DNA of 64,000 bases, taken from NCBI GenBank assembly GCA_002943765.1, contig PQWQ01000010.1, positions 2,501-66,500 of the forward strand, written 5' to 3'. The position numbers were made by a program, and so were the translations under genes. Origin of the DNA: Psoroptes ovis. Lineage: Eukaryota > Arthropoda > Arachnida > Sarcoptiformes > Psoroptidae. The notes beneath the pieces were generated by a model. That model saw only the letters and a program-made list of their open reading frames with translations. It did not search any database and was not told where the DNA came from. This document shows positions 23,741-35,999 of this stretch, one piece after another; position 1 is the stretch's first letter; every line of letters starts with the position of its first letter.

Positions 23741-24608
23741 TTTCACCTCACTAATTCAGACTGTACATAAACGAATTTATTCAAAATAAAAACAAACTAA
23801 CAAATCACAACAAGCAAAGTTAAATTTATTTCTTATTTCAATTCAATTCGACTAAGTCAAATGTGAAATTCAATAAAATTCCACAGTTCAAATTTTTGAA
23901 TTTGATTCTCGAAAAAAAATCTCAAACTGAATTCATTCAAATCAATTGCTTTTATAGCCAAATCATAAGAAAAAAAATGTTCACCAAGTTGTTTACCTGG
24001 TTTTTTATTGCAAACCTGAAAAATAGAATAAATATTTCAATTATTTATTGGGTCATCTTAAACACCATGACCAGATCTATTCTAATTCAATAGCATCTAA
24101 ACTGGATTGACCTTACAAACATTTTTCTCTTCAAAATTCATGTTTTCGTACACCAAACACAGAACACAACACACACATTTATGTGAATCGATTCATATTT
24201 GGTTGTGGTCATTGATGATGTTTCGTGTGCATAATCAAAATGACGACCTTCCCGTCTAAATGGGAAATATTGTGCTTGGTACATTGCAACACATCAATCA
24301 TTGGTCATTTAAGGAAATCGAATAAAGGTGATTGTGTTTTGAATCAAATTAAAAATGTTCATATTAAGGCCAATGCTTCAATCTTCCTGATTTGGTTCGG
24401 TCTGAATGAAAAGATAAGCCGCATAAAAGAAATCTACCAATCATTAAATGACCCAATTTGTTATGATAAGCAGAAATCGTTCCTGGTTTTATGACCAAAC
24501 GCAATCAAAACTGGTTTGATTTTTGTTCTAAAAGAAAACATTTTATTCATATGAATAAATATAAACATTTATCATTGCTTCAATCATTCAAATATTGATT
24601 CATCATAA
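23741..24608. other. spacer between the two paralogous secreted genes
   Basis: Contains the promoter of paralogue A and the 3' end of paralogue B. The only sizeable open frames (near 23863 and 24225, plus strand) show no family resemblance, and I treat them as chance. Confidence 0.5.
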
Positions 24609-25447
24609 TTAATTCACATTATCTATCACTGGATGTGCTGTGGAGACAGTCATTGGATTGAATCTTGCATGATGATGATGATGTTTGGATTGTGTTGATT
24701 TATTGTGATCATCAATCATGTTTAATTTTACATCATTCGAAATGACCGAATTGGTGGATGATAAACTTGAATTCAGTCTGAGCACGATATCATTCATTTT
24801 TTTCATAGTCAAATGCAAACGATGCTCAATTTCTTGTATTATCTCTTTATTGACATTCATTTGTTGCATCGTCGATTCAGGTGTCGCCATCGATGAAGAA
24901 GAATTGGCCGAATGAATGACTGGCAGAGGCATCAATGGCATTTGTGTGGCAACATTATCAACAGCAATCATTTGTTGATTCAATCTAGATACGTTTGTTC
25001 GAATACGTCGAACTGTGTATTGCATCTGTCTAATCATTGCGCCCAACACATATCGACGTCTTTGCTGCAAATCATGGAATGTCACCTGAATTCATTTGGA
25101 TTAAATCAAATTAATTTTTTTAATAATAAATTCAAACGAATTACCTGTAATTTTTTATCCAAATCATTCAAATTGATGATCAATTGATTTACATTTTCAG
25201 GGGTTGCCGTTTTTTTGAAGACTCCAGAGGTAATTGGAGTATTGTCTTTGTAGCGGACATGTTCAGCATTTTTTCCCATCAAAATTGACGATTTTTCATT
25301 TTGTCTTTGCAGCAATAAATTAATGAGCTCATCTAAATCAGTCAATATGCGATTTGCTTCATTAAATTGTTCAATATAATCTACATTAACATCACTCGAT
25401 TTGATTACATCGATAACAATCATGATTATCACCAATTTTGACAACAT
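24609..25447 (-). CDS. secreted coiled-coil protein, paralogue B
   Basis: Two exons, 25447-25145 and 25085-24609, join in phase 0 to give 259 residues. It starts with a signal peptide (MLSKLVIIMIVIDVIKSS). A helical segment follows (NEANRILTDLDELINLLLQR). Exon 2 begins with the block shared with paralogue A, here DLQQRRRYVLGAMIRQMQYT then VRRIRTNVSRLNQQM. The end is low-complexity and His-rich (SKHHHHHARF). Compared with A it lacks the separate signal-peptide exon: its signal and first helix share one exon, so one intron was lost in B or gained in A. The exon boundary before the RRRY block is conserved in position and phase. Function unknown. Confidence 0.7.
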
Positions 25448-26508
25448 TTTTGTTTTATTGATTTAAATTCGATTTTTTTGTTTGAATTCAAACAATCAAA
25501 TGATTCGACTGGAATCAAATCAATCGATTGGTATCGATCATTGAAAAATTGATTCCGTTTGATTTTCGATGAGGTGAAAAACCCGTTGTACACACATTCG
25601 GTTGATTGATACTGGTTTGATTTGCACTCAAACAAAACCAGTTTTCTTTGGTCAGCACAAACAACATATGACCTTTGTTCACAAAAAAAAAGTTGATTAC
25701 ACTAAAATATAGTCATTTTTTAATGATTAAAATTACAAATCTTATTTTATTTTCTCATTGATTAATTGATATGAAATTTTTTTTAGTTCAAAATTGTTTC
25801 AATCAAAAAAAAAACAGACAAGGAAAAGAATTTTTGCTTATGACAAGATTAGCATCATCATCGACAAAAAAAATGAATGAAGAAAATATAACAATTTGAT
25901 TTTATGAATTTTATGACCATTCAAATGATTTTGATTGAGATAACTATTTTTTCATAAATTATTATTTGAAACAATGTCAAGTGTGAAAATGTGATGAACA
26001 TATGACAATAATTGTTGAGATTTTAATGTGTACAATCATTCATCAATTTTCCACACACATATAAACTTTAGTAATAATGCTTAATGCTTTCTTTTTGTCA
26101 TGATCAAACACATTATACTGCCATGTACACTGCTGAAAAAAATCACCAAAAACAAAATAACCAAAATTCATTGACAAATTGTCTTCGTGATGAATATGAA
26201 TGAATCAGTTAAGATATAATCGAATAATTTGTGATAATAAAGATAAAGAATAAACTAGATCGAAAAAAAATAACAAAAAACATATACAATCATTTTGTTT
26301 GTTTGGAAGGTTAATATACTAAATGTAATCAAAATAATAATAATAATAATAATAATGTAATGTAATGAATATGTATGAAAAATCTATTGATATCAATTGT
26401 AATGATGATTGATAATTCATATATGCTAATTAATATGTTTAAAGGTGTTCATATATAGCTTTCTAATGAAAATTAATGGATTAATAATGATATAATTAAT
26501 GAATTATA
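25448..26508. other. 1.06-kb spacer, no gene seen
   Basis: AT-rich DNA between the 5' end of paralogue B and the 3' end of FOXK, both on the minus strand. It includes an AAT trinucleotide run at about 26335-26356. It probably holds the B promoter and the FOXK 3' UTR. Confidence 0.55.
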
Positions 26509-29500
26509 CTAATCCTTGTTCGATTCATCTTTCATTCTTTTAATTTTATTCATATCATCGTCTGTGTTGTTTGAATTGTTGCCATCATCATCGATATTCC
26601 TTTTGAAACCCGTATTTGAAATGGTTGTCATGGATGAAGATGTTGTAGTTGATGACGGGTTCGAAGATGAGACAACAACCAAAACAGGTAACATTTTAGT
26701 ATCATCATGAACCAGAGATTCGGTCGCACGATTATTACAATTATTATCATTATTTTGTTGAACGACCAATGCTGCACTGGTCAATAAATCAATGGCTGAT
26801 CTTGACTTTGTCGCTTCATCTTTTATGATCGCAGCGTCATTTATGGTTGTTGTTGTAGTTGTTAGAGTCGATGATGATGGCTGTGTTTGTGAATCTGAGA
26901 TAGAATTATTGTTGTCATTGTTGGTCACAACATTTGCTTCAATATTCATGTCAGTGGTCATTGTATTGGTCGCTGTCGTTTTTGTAGTCGCACTTGACAA
27001 TGATGATGAGATTGGCAATGATTGTGGTTGACATATGACCACTCGAGATATATTCATTTGCTGTGGTTGTTCACAAACCAAATTGTTATGATTAGATGGT
27101 GCTTGTACAATGACAGTTGGTTGCTGAATTATCTTAGGCGTGGTGGCTGTCGAAGGCGATAAGTGCTGATTCGATTGCTGTTGTAAATGATGAATTTCGA
27201 ATTTATTTTGCAAATTAGTCAATGCTATGGCAGCCGCTGTTGCTGCAGCATTGGCTGATGTGGATGTCGATGAAGTCAATGCTGGCTGTTGCTGAACTAT
27301 TTGAAATGTTTGTGTTGCTGAAGGTGATGACGATGTTAATGCTGATCGGTCCAATATAAACTTGGCACCATTAGCCAGTGTTATCTGCGTTGGATGATGC
27401 ATTGCATACTTTTCTACATTACTATTGGCCGCTGTTGCAATTACTGTGGATGGATATTGTTGACTAATTGTTTGTTCATTGATCGGGTTTTCTTCTGCTA
27501 AAATAGTATATGTGATATGTTCATTTTAGAATCAAATGTCATCAATCAAAACGTACCTGACGTTGAACCTGGACTACCCGGCGCTGAATGACTTGAATAG
27601 ATTTTATTATTGTTACAAACAATTTGGTTATCTGCTGCATTAGCTATTGTTAAATAGGCAGGTGTAACAATTGATCCAACATTGAAACCTGTTGAAATTA
27701 TTTCACTCTCAATATTTTCCTGTCTTGTCGGTGATGGACTTGGCTCACGGGACAATGAATCAGGGGTCGCTAAACCAGAAACAAATTGACCAGATTGATG
27801 TGATGGCGATGTTGGCGCTGATCTTGGTTGATTACGAGCTGGCGCTGATGATTGAGATGCATCCATTAAGCCTGTATTTTGACGTTGTCGTCTACGTTTG
27901 AATGACTGTTCGACTAATTTATTTTCAGATGTTGGATCTATACGCCAAAATGAACCTTTGCCCGGTTCGGATTGGGATCTCGGTACTTTCAAGAAATATC
28001 GATTCAACGAAAGATTGTGTCGAATTGAATTCTAATTAATAAATAAATCAAATGATCAATTTTGTCAATCAATCATCAATGAACAACTTACCTGCCAGCC
28101 TTTTTCAGCTGTACGATAATATGGATAATTTTTGGTTATGAAAGAGTAAATTCCACTCAATGTCAACTGTTTATCGGGAGCCGATGCTATTGCTTGCACA
28201 ATCAATTGTGCATACGAATATGGAGGCTTTCCATCTTCATCGTTTCCACTTGCACCGATTTCTAAAGAATAATGCGGCGGTGATTCTGATGGTGCTGTGG
28301 ACAATTGATTTCGATCATTAGTTATGATTGTGTTTGAAGGTGTTGTTGCTATTGTTGATAAATGTGCTGCTGCTGGTGCTGTTATTATGGCTGTTTGTCC
28401 ATTTGCTGTTTTTATTATGTTGGAACCATTGGCATGATTTATAAATATGCTTTGGTGGGCTGAATTGTTCGATATACTTGCGATGATCGGGGTGCCGTGT
28501 TGCTGAGCATATTCTTGTTGCTGTGGATGTTGTGCTTGTGTTATTTGATATAATTTTATGTTTTTGATTGCTTGATGTTGTATTTCATTATTCGTATTGA
28601 CGATAGTTAGCTCTTCATTTTGATTATTTATTGATGGTGATTCTTCTTTGGACATTGCTGCAGCTGATGCTGCATAAGCCACCATTTTTTGAAATTCCTC
28701 TTGTTTATGTATCTGATTATTATTATTATTATTTACTGCTGCTGCTGCTGCCGGTTGATTAGCTCCTTGTTGTATGTTGGTTATATTATTGTTATTACCA
28801 AATCTAAATCGTATAGAATTTGATCTTGGACTTGTTGGACATGAATTAGCAGCACTAAATTTGGATCAAAATAAAAAATCAACATAAAATATTCAAATTA
28901 TCACCATTTAATTATTACCTGATTGTACCGGTTGGTGATGGTATTGGACTAACAAAATCTGAATTATTCGAAGTGGCTGTTTGTATTTCAGGAATGTTTA
29001 CTTTCAATGGATTGTAATATCTTCCCGATGATTGGGGTGTTGTCGATTGGCCATTACTATTTGTCGCATTGGTTGTGGCATTCTTATTATTGGTCATTAT
29101 CATTAATGATTCATTTTCATCATTAATTTTTGATACGTCTTTACAATTATTATCATCAATATTATTATTATTATTATGTTTATATTCAATCAATGATTGA
29201 AATTCAAGTCTTATATTTGTAGATGGAAATCGAAATACGCATCTGTATTTGGTAGAAAGACAGTCAATCAATCGTCGATTGATAATGCATTCAATTTATG
29301 ATTAAATCAATCATGCAGTTACAACTGGTTGAAACATGTGTGTAATCAATGAAATGATAATCACAATCATTCATTCATTTTCTCACAATCACAAATAGCA
29401 GACTGACAGACTGATTTGAAATGAAAAAATACATTCAAAACATGACACTTACGCTGGAGGTAGTTTATATGGCGCTGAACCACGTCTTTGAAAAGCACCA

Positions 29501-30090
29501 TCAATGAATACACCATTTTTGCCTTTACAAGTAAGAAAGAATGTTGATGGCTTCTCGAAATAAATTTCCAAATGTCTTCGGCTAATGAAATTAGAATGAC
29601 CCATATTAACATCAACTTTACCACGTGAACTATCTCGTCCAATGATTGTACGATTTCCACGAATTAAATATTCAAAACCACGTGCTTCTAATTTGGCCAT
29701 CGGTATGACTGGCTTGTTGCCATTATTTTGATTATTTAGTGATTTATGGCCACCAATCAGAGCCTGATTGCTACCATTATTGTTCTCATTTTTCATGTTC
29801 ATTGACCAATTAGTTGTCGATGATGGCATCGATGATGGTGATGCTGGCGCTGATCGCAACGATAATAAAACATGTGCATCATATGCATCTGATGATGATG
29901 AAGATTTCAATGAGTTATCATGATGATTGTGACCATCATTCATATTATTATGATTATCTAGTATCTCATATTTAATTGATTTATTGTTTGATGACATTGT
30001 TTCAGCCATTTCGTTATTATGAAGTTGTCGCTGTCTTTGTTTATGGTGATCAGTGTTGGTATTTTGATTCGATAATATTTCAATTGGCAT
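26509..30090 (-). CDS. FOXK: FOXK forkhead transcription factor (FHA plus forkhead)
   Basis: Five exons: 30090-29453, 29242-28919, 28855-28092, 28031-27557 and 27497-26509. All junctions are GT-AG and phase-consistent, yet the summed length is 3190 nt, one more than a multiple of three. The total would be about 1062 residues. The FHA domain (about 135-240) includes RGNRTIIGRDSSRGKVDVNM and SNFISRRHLEIYFEKP. The linker contains SPIPSPTGTI and NSCPTSPRS as in FOXK1/2. The forkhead (about 528-625) reads GKPPYSYAQLIVQAIASA, then NSIRHNLSLNRYF and KVPRSQSEPGKGSFWRIDP. The C-terminus is Ser/Thr/Gln/Asn-rich. FOXK binds DNA and recruits Sin3 and BAP1 complexes. The frame break falls at about 28797-28803, between the SPRS block and an Asn-rich segment. 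Confidence 0.93.
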
Positions 30091-30198
30091 TATTAATTAT
30101 TCATTGATTTTCACTATTTTAGTCATTTATAATATATTTATTTCATCTTTAATCAACAGTTTAGTTATTCGAGATTCTATTAATAAGCGATAATTCAC
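30091..30198 (-). promoter_or_regulatory. FOXK 5' UTR with probable 3' splice site
   Basis: On the minus strand, TTTTTTTTCAG ends at 30199 and is a strong acceptor about 108 nt before the FOXK ATG. Candidate donors upstream are CG|GTATGT at about 30955 and TTCG|GTAAGC at about 32212. This suggests that FOXK has at least one untranslated exon in the 2.9-kb upstream region. Confidence 0.4.
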
Positions 30199-30519
30199 CT
30201 GAAAAAAAAGAAAATTCAAAAATCAATTAATAAAATCCCAATTCACTGATTGGTAATATAGTAAAACACAAACATATCGTCATAATTACAATTCATTCAT
30301 TTCAATTTTTATTAACACGTTCAAACAACACGTAGAGGCTGTAAATTTGATTCAATTCGAATCAAGTCAATTGAATCAAAGTTATAAATTAAATATTCAT
30401 TTCGTTTCAAAGCAATCATTGCAAAATTGAATTGATTGACTGGCAAACTAACAAATCAAAAAACCATTAACCAGCAGCACAATCACATATCATCATCATC
30501 ATCATTCACTGCACACATA

Positions 30520-30756
30520 ATGATCACAAGAATTGGTGAAAAAAAGATTTTGTTTGTTTTTGTTATTATTATTATGATGATCAATGATGTTCAATGCCAT
30601 TCATCCATCGGCAGCAACAGCAGCAGCAATGATGGCAGCAACATTTTTGTTGCTCAACATTTCAACGTTTCTCTTTCTTCGCTAACAAAAACACTGATAA
30701 ATTATTTCAAACTTCTCATTCAATTAAATGATATAAATATATCATTTTTCCAATAA
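30520..30756 (+). CDS. possible small secreted peptide
   Basis: A 78-residue frame starting MITRIGEKKILFVFVIIIMM, a plausible signal peptide. It continues into a Ser/Asn-rich stretch and a short hydrophobic end with several NxS/T sequons. There are no cysteines beyond the one near the predicted cleavage site, and no known family. It lies in the FOXK upstream region on the opposite strand. It could be a real short gene, a first exon, or chance. Confidence 0.2.
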   Translation: MITRIGEKKILFVFVIIIMMINDVQCHSSIGSNSSSNDGSNIFVAQHFNVSLSSLTKTLINYFKLLIQLNDINISFFQ

Positions 30757-32978
30757 CGAAAATTGCAAACAACCAAACCATACAACAAAAATAAAAACAC
30801 ATCGACAAATGTGCATTCAACAAACATGCTGCCTTTATTATCACAGCATTAAACAAAATGAAATGTTTTGATAATCTTTAAACATTCTTATCATTTAATT
30901 ATTCAATGATAAACTTAATTGAATAATGAACAAGCAAAATGCTGGAAAACATACCGTTTTTTCTTCTTTCTAATTCATTTCTTGTTTGTAAGATTCAATA
31001 AGTTTTGAGACAAAATGAATCTTATAATCTTAATCCATTCGATTATTTGATTTGATGTTCCAATAATTGTTTAGCATAATAAATAAACACAAAGCAAAAC
31101 ATGTCATAAACAAATAATAAATAAAAACCACCACACCAAATAATCATAAATAACAAATAAACAATTACACACACAAAAACAACGGCTGCGGCGACGAGGT
31201 TTGTTTTTGTTGTTTTTCAGAAAGCAAAAAATTTTCCTCTTTTCAATTCGAATGTTTTTTTTTTTAGTCGATTTGGTGGTGCTGTGTGTGTGTGTGTGTG
31301 TGTGTTTATTTTTGTTATTGTTTGCATTCAGTTGTTTTTTTCTTGCAAAAGCTATCAATTAGGATCCATACACACACATACAACACACAAGCAAAATAAG
31401 CAAAAAAAAAACATTTGCAACAACAAAACGTATTGGGCAAACTCACACCATTTTTTCATCAAAATAAAAACAACATTTTTCTCGGTAAATATTTACAAAA
31501 ACACACACATTGAATTATGCACATACAAACAGATCACAAGTGAAAAGAATTAAAAAAACATTTGATATTTTGTTTTTGTTGCTGCAAAAAATAATAAACA
31601 AAACAAACGAAAAACGCCGCCATTAATCGAAAAAAGTAGTGGCATTATTTTATGGTGGACAAATAAAAAACAAACAAAAAATTTTAATACACAGATAAAC
31701 AAATAATGAAAGGTAGCAGCATTTCAATTAGTGAAAGTGTCCTCATAAGCAGCAGCATTGGTAATATGATTAATGTAAACATTTTGATTATCATTTCATG
31801 GAATGAATAAACATTAAAAACATCATTTTTATCACGAAAAAAGGATTTACATTTTTCAGCAATTTGATTTTGGATAAATAATGAAATTTTACAATCACCT
31901 TAACTATCTGATTTGATGGAATTCTTGCCATAATTCTCAATAATTGAAAATTTCTCAAAAAATCGAAGGAAATTTGAATCTAAGAAATTGATTTATGAAA
32001 AAAAATATCCAAGTTTCCAAGGGAACCTTAGTAACAGTGAGACTGGAAATAGATAACTCTAGCCGTTCTTTTGACATTATCATGGAAATAAACAATGAAA
32101 AGATGGCAAAATATTCATAATGAAACAAATAAAATTTTCCGAAAATCTAAGACCGATCAATAATTTCATAAATAACCTTAATGCAAATTTATTCAATCAA
32201 TTATTTGCTTACCGAATCTTTGAAACGTTTACCCCGGTGGCGTTGCTGTTGGTGGTTATTTTGGGAAAGTGAATTCACACAATTTTCCAGATAAAAACCA
32301 ATTATTAAAATTTAATTAATTAACTCTAGTTGTTCTTTGATTTGATGCAGTTTTTTTCAACACAGAAACAAATCAATAATCATTTTTAATGTAATAATTC
32401 CATTCACTTTTCTCGATGGATGGAATATTTGTGTTTGTTTTGTTTTCATTCAAACATTTTGTTTATGTTTATGTTTGTCGCACATTTTTTTCTTTGCATT
32501 CGAAAAGCACCAAAACAATGCAAATAGGTCGAATGTTGTTGTTGCGAGCTTGTTCATCGCTGATTAAATAAGAATAGTAAAAAGAATTTGGTTGTAGTGG
32601 CACTTTGTATTGCACAACCAGATTTTGAGAAATACATATGTATATATTTTTATTTATTGCAAGCAGATGTCAGCAAGATTTTTGAAAACACAAATTCAAA
32701 GCCATAACCAAACGTAGCGGCATCAATTCGTGTTGCAGGACACGGCAGACATTTCATAACTTGTGTATGCCGGCAAAACATTCTTCTCATATTTGAATGC
32801 TACTACTACCTAAATAAGAACTTTTATCATTATGTTAGGAATGAATTTTCATGTACTATTTAAAATTTTCGCCAAAAGATGGCATTTGCATATTGAATCA
32901 GAACGGAAATTGAAAATTTGAAACAATAATCAAATTGGTAAATATAAAATGAATGAAAACTGCAAATAAGAAACAAAA
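30757..32978. other. 2.2-kb non-coding region upstream of PLA2G6
   Basis: Lies between the minus-strand FOXK and plus-strand phospholipase genes. It includes a TG dinucleotide run at about 31283-31305 and several CA/A-rich stretches. No coding exon is recognisable. It may contain FOXK untranslated exon(s) and both promoters. Confidence 0.55.
31283..31305. repeat. (TG)n microsatellite
   Basis: About eleven TG units. Similar shorter TG runs occur at about 58497-58520 and 62848-62864. Confidence 0.9.
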
Positions 32979-35597
32979 ATGTCAACCTTATTACCTGGTC
33001 ATGTAAAAAATTATAAATGGAACGATAAAGTAATAATAAGACAATATGGTCCTTTGTTTGCATTATCAATCAAACAACAGCAAAATGAATCGATTGAATA
33101 TGAAATAATTTACAAAATGAATGCGCCTAACGAAATCAATATCTTATGGCATACAAATGATTTGATGGATTTGCAAAAACGCTTTGAATATCTCGAAAAT
33201 ATATTGGCCACAATATTCACCACAAAATCAATGATGCAAAAATCACGTTTCATACAAATCGTATCGAATATAATTCAATTAATGAATCAACATTCAAATT
33301 GGACCAATGTTCATATTGCTGCTTATTTGGGTTTAAATGATTATTTTAGAAAATCGAATTTAGGTTTCAATCAATTAAATCAACAATCAGAACCAGATTA
33401 TTCGACGCCATTGCATTTGGCTGTTAAGCAACAACATGATTCCGTTGTTGATCGAATTCTGCAACAAAAACCAGATTTGGCTCTTAAAGATCAAGATGGT
33501 AATACATGTGTCCATTTATGTGCAATGATTAATAATTCTAAAATATTCAAATTGATAACAACAAACACTAATTTCAACATTCAGTTATTACAATCGATAA
33601 ATAAATCCAATCAAAATGTAATCGATTTGATCGCTAAAAATTCATGTAAAGAAAATTTGATTCATTTATTGAGAACGATTGGTCTGACAGCTCGCATGTT
33701 AATCATAAATAATAATAAATTGGATGTGAATTTATTGAATAAAATTGATAATCAAAAGATTCTTAAATTTAGTGATAATGATTTGAATAATGTCAATTTG
33801 AACACAATCAATCAAGGTGGCTGTCCATTACATTGGACGCATAAAGTGGAAACAATGAAACGATTGCTAAAATATTACAATCATTATGTTGATTTGCCGA
33901 ATGATTCAAATGAAACAGCTTTATTGATTGCGACCAAAACGAATAATTATGAATGTTCATTATATTTATTACTTAATGGTTGCGACCCAAATCATATTGA
34001 TTGCAATAATAATACTCCACTTTTATATGCCATTCAAGCGTCAAATAAATTACTCATCAAAACGTTGCTAATATTTGATGCAGATATCAATAAATCAGCA
34101 CCAACAGTCAATGCCTATCAAATGGCCATACAAAAACAAGATCAACAAGTTGTTCAATTGTTTGATGCATTTTTAGAAGCAAAACGTCTAGCTCAACAAT
34201 CGTTTGATCACAATCAAAGCGATCCAATTTTGAATGACAATCAATTGATTAGCAGCGATAATTGTTGCTATTTCTTAAAGAAAGCGCATCAAGGTAAATA
34301 TGATGAAATGGGCAAAAAATCTCGATTAATATCCATCGATGGTGGTGGAATAAAAGGTTTATTCACTATACAAATGTTGATCGAATTAGAAAATTGCCTA
34401 CTACAAAGGCAACGACAATTGATTCAAAGTGAAAGTAATTCTCCGATTAAATTGAAAACATTATCCGAATACTTTGATTGGATTGCTGGCACAAGCACTG
34501 GTGCCATTATTGCCTATTGGTTATCACAACAAAAATCGCTGAAAAAATTGCGTTTATTATATTTCGAATTCAAAGACAACATATTCCAAGGTAATCGTCC
34601 TTATTCGTCGGAAAAATTGGAACAATTTTTGATTGATAAATTAAATGAAGATTGTGATTTGAATAATGATGATAATGATAATATTGATGGCAATGATGGC
34701 AATCAATCAAACAACATTAAACAACAAAATAAAACACTGAATTCAGTTTGGAAGCAACAACACAAACACTTGATCATATCAGCATGTCGTGTCGATTGTT
34801 ATCCACCACGTTTAAAATTATTCAGCAGTCACGATGATAATACAAACAATATACTCATATGGCAAGCATTACGTGCTTCATCAGCAGCACCAACATATTT
34901 TAATAGTTATCACCAATTTATTGATGGCGGTCTCATATCCAATAATCCAACAATAGATGCATTGACTGAATATTTTCGTTACAAACATACCGTACACAAT
35001 GACAACAATCAAATGCAGCTGATCTTATCATTAGGAACTGGTTCAATTCAAACAGCAATTGGCGAACGGAAAAATTTCTCGGCAACATTCAACAAATTCA
35101 ATTATTTTCTTGATTTTCGTTCATTTGTCAATGATTTATCTTATCGAAGTAATATGCATAATCAACGACAATTACAATATGGCAATGAACTAGCAACACA
35201 TATGAAACAACAAGTGACCAATTGTAATGATCATATCTTAAGACGCATCATTTCATGGTGTTCATCTTTGAATATTTCCTATTCACGTTTGAACATTTTG
35301 TTGCCGAAAAAAATATCCTTAGATGAATCAAACAATCAAACATTGATCGATTCATTGTGGCATTCGAAAATCTATTCATTCAAACAATATAAATATTTTC
35401 ATTTTATTTGTGATTTGTTATTACACAATTCTCATATCGATACCAATCTTAATCATCCAGATGATGATGATGATGATATCTTTTTGGATCCGATACCAGA
35501 ATCAAACCATCTCAAATCATCAACATCATCGTTGAGGTCATCGTCATCATCATCTACAGCTACCATGATGACTACATCGAAATCATTTCATTCATGA
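32979..35597 (+). CDS. PLA2G6: calcium-independent phospholipase A2 (iPLA2-beta type)
   Basis: A single-exon frame of 872 residues. The N-terminal region is followed by ankyrin repeats (for example TPLHLAVKQQHDSVVDRILQ, then GCPLHWTHKVETMKRLL and ETALLIATKTNNYECSLYLL). The patatin-like catalytic domain starts near 448 with RLISIDGGGIKGLF (oxyanion/nucleotide-type glycine loop). It carries the lipase elbow GTSTG (Ser about 503) and the dyad Asp in DGGLISNNP (about 648). The enzyme hydrolyses the sn-2 ester of phospholipids in membrane remodelling and mitochondrial maintenance. Length and order match PLA2G6. An Asn/Asp-rich insert lies within the catalytic domain (about 560-580), and the tail after about 820 is Asp- and Ser-rich. 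No introns were needed, unlike most neighbours. Confidence 0.93.
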   Translation: MSTLLPGHVKNYKWNDKVIIRQYGPLFALSIKQQQNESIEYEIIYKMNAPNEINILWHTNDLMDLQKRFEYLENILATIFTTKSMMQKSRFIQIVSNIIQLMNQHSNWTNVHIAAYLGLNDYFRKSNLGFNQLNQQSEPDYSTPLHLAVKQQHDSVVDRILQQKPDLALKDQDGNTCVHLCAMINNSKIFKLITTNTNFNIQLLQSINKSNQNVIDLIAKNSCKENLIHLLRTIGLTARMLIINNNKLDVNLLNKIDNQKILKFSDNDLNNVNLNTINQGGCPLHWTHKVETMKRLLKYYNHYVDLPNDSNETALLIATKTNNYECSLYLLLNGCDPNHIDCNNNTPLLYAIQASNKLLIKTLLIFDADINKSAPTVNAYQMAIQKQDQQVVQLFDAFLEAKRLAQQSFDHNQSDPILNDNQLISSDNCCYFLKKAHQGKYDEMGKKSRLISIDGGGIKGLFTIQMLIELENCLLQRQRQLIQSESNSPIKLKTLSEYFDWIAGTSTGAIIAYWLSQQKSLKKLRLLYFEFKDNIFQGNRPYSSEKLEQFLIDKLNEDCDLNNDDNDNIDGNDGNQSNNIKQQNKTLNSVWKQQHKHLIISACRVDCYPPRLKLFSSHDDNTNNILIWQALRASSAAPTYFNSYHQFIDGGLISNNPTIDALTEYFRYKHTVHNDNNQMQLILSLGTGSIQTAIGERKNFSATFNKFNYFLDFRSFVNDLSYRSNMHNQRQLQYGNELATHMKQQVTNCNDHILRRIISWCSSLNISYSRLNILLPKKISLDESNNQTLIDSLWHSKIYSFKQYKYFHFICDLLLHNSHIDTNLNHPDDDDDDIFLDPIPESNHLKSSTSSLRSSSSSSTATMMTTSKSFHS

Positions 35598-35917
35598 CAA
35601 ATGCCACACCAGCGATTGATTCAAATCAATCATAATTATAATCAATAATTAATACAATTAATGGATTTTCAACAAAAGAAGAACCTCAATTTAAGAAAAT
35701 TATGAGAGCATATCTCTCTTCTATCAAGCATTGTTGATCAGTCAATTGAAAATCAATTCATTTTATCTAATTTTATGTGAATCATTACAAACAAAGATGA
35801 AAATTTCGAATAAACAACTTTGCCAAATCCTTGATCCTTTTTCTCATTGAACAACATTTGAAATGAGAATTTTTGAATCAAATGCAAACAACAAACAACA
35901 AATAAAAGATGAATATA

Positions 35918-35999
35918 TTTTTGTTGTCCGAAAAGTTCTTGCCGATTTTCCTATGATTTACCACGATATAATCGGCAAAAACTTTTCGGACAACCAAAA
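35918..35999. mobile_element. mariner-like palindromic MITE, copy 1
   Basis: An 82-bp near-perfect inverted repeat flanked by TA on both sides (35916-35917 and 36000-36001). The arms read GTTGTCCGAAAAGTTCTTGC and, from the other end, GGTTGTCCGAAAAGTTTTTGCC. Mariner (Tc1/mariner) ends commonly begin TTAGGTTG and contain an AAAAGT block, and TA is their target duplication. There is no transposase. The palindrome explains overlapping open frames on both strands here. Confidence 0.75.

Noticed and set aside
24225..24494. 89-residue plus-strand frame between the paralogous secreted genes
   Set aside because: No signal peptide, conserved motif or splice partner. Probably chance.
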